Shown here: positions 28,223 through 32,333 of the stretch, piece by piece | Layout: each line of letters starts with the position of its first letter | How positions within the stretch are numbered: position 1 is the first letter of the stretch | IMG/VR virus record: IMGVR_UViG_3300037502_000839 | Span: 1 to 32,333 of that record | DNA from: a virus | Length of the DNA: 32,333 nucleotides | Direction: 5' to 3' (one strand) | Program-made: the position numbers and the translations under genes | The notes under the pieces: model-generated | What the model saw: only the letters and a program-made list of their open reading frames with translations | What the model was told of the DNA's origin: nothing | The model's database searches: none

Positions 28223-28654
28223 ATGGAACAGTTCACCAGCACCATCAAAGGCCACAAATCAGACGCATCCGTGGGCTGCCACGGCATGAACCACAGCGAC
28301 TTCGGATACAAGGCGATCTGCGACAACTGTGGCGCATCGGTCGTCCGATGGGTAGACGGCAACGACAAAGTCAAATGGCACACCAACGCAGGCGACCAGC
28401 ACTACTGCTTCAACAACCGCCACGAATGCGACCCGGCAGCAGTCGAGTTCCACCAGCGCAAAATGGAGTGCTACATCCGCAAAGGCATCGAGGTGCGCGT
28501 AATCCGGGGTCGCAAAGTCCCGAAGGGAACTACCGGCAAGGTGTTTTGGGTCGCGCTGGAGGCCGACGAGTGGGGCGTGAAGAAGGCCGGGTTCGTCACC
28601 GAATCGGGCGAAAAAATCTTCATCAACCACGCATATCTTGAGATCATCCGTTGA
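28223..28654 (+). CDS. Zinc-binding protein with KOW-like end, leaderless start
   Basis: A 143-residue protein with no ribosome site; the ATG lies 7 bases after a TATAGT -10. The N-terminal half has Cys/His groups (GCHGMNHSDFGYKAICDNCG and HYCFNNRHECDP) that could bind zinc. The C-terminal half (VRVIRGRKVPKGTTGKVFWV, then KAGFVTESGEKIFINHAYLE) matches the strand pattern of a KOW-like or small beta-barrel nucleic-acid-binding domain. It may be an early regulatory or host-takeover gene. Composition turns C/A-rich here compared with the gene before it. Confidence 0.65.
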   Translation: MEQFTSTIKGHKSDASVGCHGMNHSDFGYKAICDNCGASVVRWVDGNDKVKWHTNAGDQHYCFNNRHECDPAAVEFHQRKMECYIRKGIEVRVIRGRKVPKGTTGKVFWVALEADEWGVKKAGFVTESGEKIFINHAYLEIIR

Positions 28655-28686
28655 ACAGAACAGTTCAACCTGCTACAGTTTCATAC
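28651..28686 (+). promoter_or_regulatory. Second leaderless-type promoter with palindromic operator
   Basis: TTGAAC (28651-28656), 17 bases, then TACAGT (28674-28679) form a near-ideal promoter. Seven bases later lies ATG 28687. TTGAACAGAACAGTTCAA (28651-28668) has perfect 6-base inverted arms 6 bases apart and covers the -35, so it is a likely operator. Part of the box is also the end of the preceding gene. Confidence 0.65.
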
Positions 28687-28896
28687 ATGGACAAGGGGAA
28701 CAGAATGAACATCAACGACCAAATCAACTTCCGTTTTGACAACAACGCAAACAACATTGCTTATGGGTTTGTTGAGCGCGTCTACACCAAGAAGGTGCGC
28801 GGTCTGCAAATTAAGCAGTCCGATCTTCCGTGCGTAATGGTGCGTTGCGAAGATCAGCACCGCTACATCGTCCCGATGGCGTGGGTGGTGGCGTGA
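28687..28896 (+). CDS. Small beta-rich protein, leaderless or SD start
   Basis: A 69-residue protein if started at ATG 28687 (leaderless), or 63 residues from ATG 28705, which has AAGGGG upstream; the transcript would start near 28687 in either case. The sequence (INFRFDNNANNIAYGFVERV, KVRGLQIKQSDLPCVMVRCE, RYIVPMAWVVA) is strand-rich, fitting a small barrel domain. No family recognised. It is under the palindromic operator at 28651. Confidence 0.6.
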   Translation: MDKGNRMNINDQINFRFDNNANNIAYGFVERVYTKKVRGLQIKQSDLPCVMVRCEDQHRYIVPMAWVVA

Positions 28897-29192
28897 TGGG
28901 TGGCATCAAGGACGCAATCCACGTTCTGCAAGATCAGATTGAAACCGCGCTGGTGGAAGCACTACCCGAGCGCATCTACCGTCAACTACAGATCGGCACA
29001 GACGGTCACGCCATCATTGTCAGGTCACGCGACCTGATCACGGTGGTTGCTGAAGTGTCGGTCGAAACCGGAACAGTTGTTGTTTCTGACGTTCCGCAGT
29101 ACTCAATCTCAAACCGTGCGATCTTCATGGGTGCTGACGCATTGGGCGCAGCCGGAAACTACATGGCCTACTTGTTGAAGGTGGACGAATGA
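28896..29192 (+). CDS. Small alpha/beta protein of unknown function
   Basis: A 98-residue protein overlapping the previous stop (TGATG). It has a helical start (IKDAIHVLQDQIETALVEAL) and then alternating strands (HAIIVRSRDLITVVAEVSVE, TGTVVVSDVP). The end (NYMAYLLKVDE) is helical. No motif recognised. It overlaps the next gene by 4 bases. Confidence 0.6.
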   Translation: MGGIKDAIHVLQDQIETALVEALPERIYRQLQIGTDGHAIIVRSRDLITVVAEVSVETGTVVVSDVPQYSISNRAIFMGADALGAAGNYMAYLLKVDE

Positions 29193-29569
29193 ACCGCGAC
29201 CGCTGGACAGAACTAGAGATCGAACGGGCAACGCTATGCAGGCAAACCAGCCCGGGAATGACGGTGGCAGAACTAGCGTCGTACTACAACATCGAACGCG
29301 CAGTAGTCACCCAACTGTTCGGAGAAGTGGAAGAAACCTCATCCCGACGCAAACGGGATCAGCGCACCACCGCACTCACATGGGCTGCACAGAACGTCGG
29401 CGCAGAGATCGGCGCACAACAACTCGCCACCATCGCAAACTGTTCACTACCGACCGCGCATAGGATCATGGAATCCCGAGCGGATGTGTTCAGAAAGATT
29501 CGACGGGGAACGTGGGAAATCCGCGACCCGTATGCAGACCGCAAAGCGGAAAAACAAGGAGACAACTAA
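29189..29569 (+). CDS. Putative DNA-binding protein with two HTH-like segments
   Basis: A 126-residue protein. A first HTH-like segment is MTVAELASYYNIERAVVTQL at about 24-43; a second is IGAQQLATIANCSLPTAHRI followed by MESRADVFRKIRRGTWEIRD, where the last part looks like a wing. It is probably a small regulator; its target could be the GTTCTGT sites nearby, but this is speculation. It overlaps its upstream neighbour by 4 bases. Confidence 0.6.
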   Translation: MNRDRWTELEIERATLCRQTSPGMTVAELASYYNIERAVVTQLFGEVEETSSRRKRDQRTTALTWAAQNVGAEIGAQQLATIANCSLPTAHRIMESRADVFRKIRRGTWEIRDPYADRKAEKQGDN

Positions 29570-29571
29570 CC

Positions 29572-29793
29572 ATGCCCATCACTAGAACATTCTTTATCAC
29601 CTGCGACAAGTGTGGCAGGGCTTTCGACCGGAACAGTGCGAACGCTACCGAACTTCGCGCACAAGCGAAGGAAGCACGGTGGTCGATCTCGGGTAACCGT
29701 TTCACCTGCACGTTGTGCAATGGCCGTGAAGTGAACGCAATCTATGTGTGCGAGGAACCGCAGGCCGGTGATCTCGCATATCGTCCGGAATAG
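29572..29793 (+). CDS. Small zinc-ribbon protein
   Basis: A 73-residue protein with ITCDKCGRAFDR (Cys pair, about 11-14) and FTCTLCNGREV (second pair), a typical zinc ribbon, and a helical segment (ATELRAQAKEARW) between them. AAGGAGACAACTAACC precedes the ATG. Such proteins bind nucleic acid or regulate transcription. Role unknown. Confidence 0.65.
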   Translation: MPITRTFFITCDKCGRAFDRNSANATELRAQAKEARWSISGNRFTCTLCNGREVNAIYVCEEPQAGDLAYRPE

Positions 29794-29819
29794 AACACAA
29801 CACAAAAAGGGGAACACAA

Positions 29820-30131
29820 ATGAATGACTACTACAACCCGGAATGGGCATACGAGAAACTCCGTGCATACCGGCTCGACTTGGGTGCGCGACTCCAGCAC
29901 CGCGACGAATGGAAGCAACGCCATCCTGATTGGGCAAGCGCACGGTTTGAGGCTGATCGCATCGCCCATGATTATCGGGTCAGCGAGAATGCAACCTGGG
30001 AACCTTCCGGGGAATCCACCTTTGACCCCGACGACCGCGAACCGAACACTTCTGATCGTGTGTCGGCTGAGATGTGGCAGGCATTGTGTGTGCTTGCCGT
30101 CGCTGCCTATCAGAAAGCGAACAACCTGTGA
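29820..30131 (+). CDS. Hypothetical acidic protein
   Basis: A 103-residue protein rich in Trp/Tyr and charged residues (YYNPEWAYEKLRAYRLDLGA, EWKQRHPDWASARFEADRIA), with an acidic linker and a helical C-terminus (AEMWQALCVLAVAAYQKANN). AAAGGGG precedes the ATG. No family recognised. Confidence 0.6.
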   Translation: MNDYYNPEWAYEKLRAYRLDLGARLQHRDEWKQRHPDWASARFEADRIAHDYRVSENATWEPSGESTFDPDDREPNTSDRVSAEMWQALCVLAVAAYQKANNL

Positions 30132-30316
30132 TGTATGTGAAGGATCGTGACCGCTGGAACAAAGTCAAAGGCGTGGCAGCGTTCGGTTTCTTCCTGATTG
30201 GACTGTGGGCTGTCGGAGGGCTGGAGGAGACTGCGAAGGAACCTGATTATGCGCTCGGCTACATCATGCTTAGTTTTGTGGTCGGTCTGATGTGGAGTAT
30301 CTATCGACGCAGATAG
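30131..30316 (+). CDS. Small protein with two membrane helices
   Basis: A 61-residue protein: charged N-terminus (MYVKDRDRWNKVK), helix 1 about 14-28 (GVAAFGFFLIGLWAV), an acidic loop (EETAKEPDY), helix 2 about 41-56 (LGYIMLSFVVGLMWSI) and a basic end (YRRR). The layout is holin-like, but it is far from the endolysin; a membrane-active role in superinfection exclusion or host takeover is possible. It overlaps the previous stop (TGATG). Confidence 0.6.
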   Translation: MYVKDRDRWNKVKGVAAFGFFLIGLWAVGGLEETAKEPDYALGYIMLSFVVGLMWSIYRRR

Positions 30317-30345
30317 AATCCCTTGTTGGGAGACTCAGGGAAGAT

Positions 30346-30397
30346 AAACCCCGGTGTAAGGATTCTCGGCCTTGCATCGGGGTTTCTTCTTGTATTG
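30346..30397 (+). terminator. Long hairpin terminator
   Basis: AAACCCCGGTGTAAGG (30346-30361) pairs with CCTTGCATCGGGGTTT (30370-30385) in a 16-bp stem with two G-U wobbles and an 8-base loop, followed by CTTCTTGTATTG. It closes the run of small genes after the leaderless promoters. Confidence 0.8.
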
Positions 30398-30398
30398 T
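30371..30398 (+). promoter_or_regulatory. Weak promoter candidate overlapping the terminator
   Basis: CTTGCA (30371-30376) and TATTGT (30393-30398) are 16 bases apart, and the next ATG (30408) starts 9 bases after the -10. It could restart transcription for the methyltransferase group. Low confidence. Confidence 0.25.
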
Positions 30399-30407
30399 CA
30401 CGGGTCT

Positions 30408-30563
30408 ATGAAACGACATACCCTGCTGAACGCGATCCATTTCCTGCAGAAGGTTGTGGTGCGCGGTGACGATGAACAACTGCTGGTGCAAACAGTTGAG
30501 GAACTACAGACTGAAGTGAACAAACGAGCGAAGGGGAATCATCGTGAGGTTACTGAAGGGTGA
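30408..30563 (+). CDS. Small coiled-coil-like protein before the methyltransferase
   Basis: A 51-residue protein (MKRHTLLNAIHFLQKVVVRG, then DDEQLLVQTVEELQTEVNKR and a charged end). The start lies 9 bases after TATTGT and has no clear ribosome site; it may be nearly leaderless. It overlaps the methyltransferase start by 20 bases. Function unknown. Confidence 0.5.
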   Translation: MKRHTLLNAIHFLQKVVVRGDDEQLLVQTVEELQTEVNKRAKGNHREVTEG

Positions 30564-31737
30564 CTGCCGGGAACAACTAAAACTGCTACCGGACGAGTCG
30601 GTGGACAGCATCGTGACCGACCCACCATATGAACTTGGCTTCATGGGCAAATCGTGGGACGCATCAGGGATCGCATACAACGTCGAGGTGTGGCGAGAGT
30701 GTTTGCGTGTGTTGAAACCGGGCGGTCATCTGTTGGCGTTCGGCGGTTCGCGTACTTACCATCGGCTTGCGTGTGCGGTGGAAGATGCCGGGTTTGAGAT
30801 CAGGGATCAGATCATGTGGGTGTATGGCTCGGGGTTTCCGAAGTCGTTGGATGTTGGCAAAGCAATCGACAAGATGCACGGTGCAGAACGTGACACGCTG
30901 ACCGAAGAAGTGTCAGACATTTTCGGGAACAGAACTGAACGCTTGGAACGTCCTGCTTTTGGTATTGGTGCAAATGGCAGCGCGTTCAATGGTCATGCAG
31001 AAGGCGCGATGGCACGGGAAACTGCCCCGGCTACTGATGATGCTAAGAAATGGGATGGTTGGGGTACAGCCCTGAAACCGGCGCATGAACCTGTTGTGGT
31101 GGCACGGAAACCGCTGGCTGGTACGGTCGCACAGAACGTGTTGCGTTACGGCACAGGCGCAATCAACATCGACGGATGCCGGGTCGAAGGGAAACTTGAA
31201 GGCGATCCGAACAGATTTGCGAAAACTGATGGGGGTTCGTTCAATGCGTTTTCCCAATCTGCACCAGTTGTGAGGAGTGATGGTCGTTGGCCTGCGAACT
31301 TTATCCATGACGGTTCGGACGAGGTACTGGAACTGTTCCCCGAAACAAAACCCGAGACTTCGGCTGCAAGGTTTTTTTATTGTGCGAAAGCGTCTAAGGC
31401 TGAACGCAACGCAGGACTAGAACACCTGCCAAAACAAAGCGCAGGAATCGGAGACACTAGGCCAAGCGGAGATTTCAACCAGCGTCTAGGAACGAATGAC
31501 AAACCGGCACAACCTGTAGCCAATCATCACCCCACTGTAAAACCTATAGACCTGATGCGCTACCTGATACGTCTCGTCACACCACCCAACGGAACAGTTC
31601 TTGACCCGTTCGCAGGATCAGGAACAACCCTTGTCGCAGCAATACATGAACACATGAACCCGATAGGGATAGAACTAACCGAAGAGTATTGGCCGATCAT
31701 TGAAGCAAGAACAGATCACGCTAGAAACAAAACGTGA
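30544..31737 (+). CDS. DNA methyltransferase (DPPY, beta class)
   Basis: A 397-residue methyltransferase. DPPY at 26-29 and FAGSGTT at 356-362, with VKPIDLMRYLIRLVTPPNGT before it, give the beta-class order (catalytic motif first, SAM motif last) of N6-adenine or N4-cytosine DNA methyltransferases. The region of about 100-310 between them is long and probably includes the target recognition domain. It would protect phage DNA from host restriction; no restriction enzyme is beside it. GTG start with AAGGGG upstream. The recognised DNA sequence cannot be read from the protein. Confidence 0.92.
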   Translation: MRLLKGDCREQLKLLPDESVDSIVTDPPYELGFMGKSWDASGIAYNVEVWRECLRVLKPGGHLLAFGGSRTYHRLACAVEDAGFEIRDQIMWVYGSGFPKSLDVGKAIDKMHGAERDTLTEEVSDIFGNRTERLERPAFGIGANGSAFNGHAEGAMARETAPATDDAKKWDGWGTALKPAHEPVVVARKPLAGTVAQNVLRYGTGAINIDGCRVEGKLEGDPNRFAKTDGGSFNAFSQSAPVVRSDGRWPANFIHDGSDEVLELFPETKPETSAARFFYCAKASKAERNAGLEHLPKQSAGIGDTRPSGDFNQRLGTNDKPAQPVANHHPTVKPIDLMRYLIRLVTPPNGTVLDPFAGSGTTLVAAIHEHMNPIGIELTEEYWPIIEARTDHARNKT

Positions 31738-31937
31738 CTACCATTCTGAACATGGAACCATACGAAACAGACTTCTACCGTGAACGGGTAGACGAACTGA
31801 CTGTCGCCAACGAGATTCTGAGAACAGAACTTGAACAGGCACGGGGGCACATCACCCGACTAGAAACAGCCCTAGACAACAAACGTGGCGAGATTGACAG
31901 ACTCAACCTCATCGCCAACCACCTGTACAACGCATAG
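31734..31937 (+). CDS. Small coiled-coil protein
   Basis: A 67-residue protein. From about residue 15 it is heptad-rich (FYRERVDELTVANEILRTEL, then EQARGHITRLETALDNKRGE), a parallel coiled coil. GTG 31734 overlaps the methyltransferase stop by 4 bases; ATG 31752 would shorten it to 61 residues. Function unknown. Confidence 0.6.
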   Translation: MTTILNMEPYETDFYRERVDELTVANEILRTELEQARGHITRLETALDNKRGEIDRLNLIANHLYNA

Positions 31938-31949
31938 ACCGGGAAACCA

Positions 31950-32249
31950 ATGCCAATCCCCAAACCCTGCCTCACCTGCGGAGAACCCACAACCAACGGG
32001 TCACGCTGCACCGACTGCGAAGCAGAACGACAAGCAACACGCAACGCCAAACGCATCCACTACAAAGGCGACTACAAAAAGTTGGCTGCACAAGTCCGAG
32101 CGAACGCATACCAATGCTGGATATGCGGAGGCGTAGGCAAACCCGACGATCCGTGGCAAGCCGACCATGTACTACCCGGAGACCCCAACAGCCCACTCAG
32201 AGCAGCCCACCGATCCTGCAACGCACGACGCGGAAACGCAAGCCGATGA
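31950..32249 (+). CDS. HNH endonuclease (right end)
   Basis: A 99-residue HNH nuclease. The N-terminal CLTCG and CTDC pairs form a zinc ribbon; then CWICGG, WQADHVLPGD, SPLRAAHRSCNARRGN give the HNH core (Asp-His, Asn, His). A small single-domain HNH at the end opposite the terminase is a usual partner for cos cutting in actinophages. It is distinct from the left-end HNH, which has a longer N-terminus. Confidence 0.88.
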   Translation: MPIPKPCLTCGEPTTNGSRCTDCEAERQATRNAKRIHYKGDYKKLAAQVRANAYQCWICGGVGKPDDPWQADHVLPGDPNSPLRAAHRSCNARRGNASR

Positions 32250-32276
32250 CACCGCCAACCCCCACCACCACGCACC

Positions 32277-32302
32277 CCCACCCGTACAACTCCGGGGGTG
32301 GG
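32277..32302 (+). terminator. Possible hairpin at the right end
   Basis: CCCACCC (32277-32283) and GGGTGGG (32296-32302) can pair in a 7-bp GC stem with a 12-base loop, followed by TCTAATGTC and a run of six C. It may be a terminator for the last operon or part of a packaging site. Only 31 bases follow, and no gene is seen in 32250-32333. Confidence 0.35.
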
Positions 32303-32333
32303 TCTAATGTCCCCCCAAACGCTGAACGAGCAC

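Noticed and set aside
27634-28386. A 250-codon open frame on the - strand across the lytic enzyme and the promoter gap
   Set aside because: It covers a signal-peptide enzyme and a promoter region; composition is shadow-like.
28651-28668. SOS (LexA) box at the palindrome TTGAACAGAACAGTTCAA
   Set aside because: Gram-positive and actinobacterial LexA boxes have GAAC and GTTC four bases apart; here they are six apart, so the match fails.
1-32333. Integrase, attachment site or immunity repressor indicating a temperate phage
   Set aside because: No tyrosine or serine recombinase motif and no divergent repressor/cro region was found; the HTH proteins present are not enough to call a lysogeny module.

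Overview
The window reads as a complete or nearly complete genome of a small siphovirus that infects an actinobacterium. Every supportable gene lies on the + strand. The genes are packed tightly with ATGA, TAATG and TGATG overlaps, and the longest gaps are about 160 bases, so no stretch over 300 bases lacks a gene. The actinobacterial host is inferred from a WhiB-type iron-sulfur regulator (25451-25765), from HNH/P27-terminase and helix-turn-helix families common in actinophages, and from leaderless promoter architecture. The base composition is only moderately GC-rich by eye (not computed), so the host is probably not a high-GC streptomycete or mycobacterium. I see no integrase, immunity repressor, DNA polymerase, tRNA or CRISPR array, so a virulent lifestyle that relies on the host replisome is the simplest reading.

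Left arm, virion genes (1-18912). HNH endonuclease, P27-type small terminase, large terminase, a small membrane protein, HK97-type portal, a small beta-rich protein, a three-part prohead protease fusion and the HK97-fold major capsid protein, closed by a strong terminator (7167-7200). A sugar cassette follows (7303-10902): three glycosyltransferases and a GDP-mannose 3,5-epimerase-like enzyme sit between the capsid gene and the head-tail connector genes, which suggests a glycosylated virion. Next come connector and tail-completion genes, tail tube, tail assembly chaperones with a -1 frameshift at CCCTTTG (12800-12806), a gp10-like protein, the tape measure (902 residues, roughly a 135 nm tail at 0.15 nm per residue), a tail protein carrying a carbohydrate-binding-like domain, and two short tail-tip or fibre-related genes.

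Lysis and middle region (18963-21668). Candidate holin, an M15-type peptidase endolysin, two more very small membrane proteins, a small basic protein, and a calcineurin-like metallophosphoesterase. The region closes with a 12-bp-stem terminator (21681-21716).

Right arm, DNA metabolism and control (21829-32249). A YqaJ-type exonuclease and an ERF-type annealing protein form a recombination pair. A run of very small genes follows (two share an HGTxxAY...GCRCxxC module), then a winged-helix protein, WhiB, a zinc-binding protein with a possible nuclease motif, a replication initiator whose gene holds four iteron-like dyad repeats (candidate origin), and a possible helicase loader. After these come a secreted lysozyme-like enzyme, two genes with leaderless-looking promoters and a likely operator, small regulators and membrane proteins, a DPPY-type DNA methyltransferase and a second HNH endonuclease. 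If the ends join, two HNH genes lie next to the terminase, as expected around a packaging site.

The most interesting items are the iterons inside the initiator gene, the matched leaderless promoters at 3-23, 28204-28225 and 28651-28689, the sugar cassette inserted in the head module, and the two-frame overlap at the start of the first glycosyltransferase.
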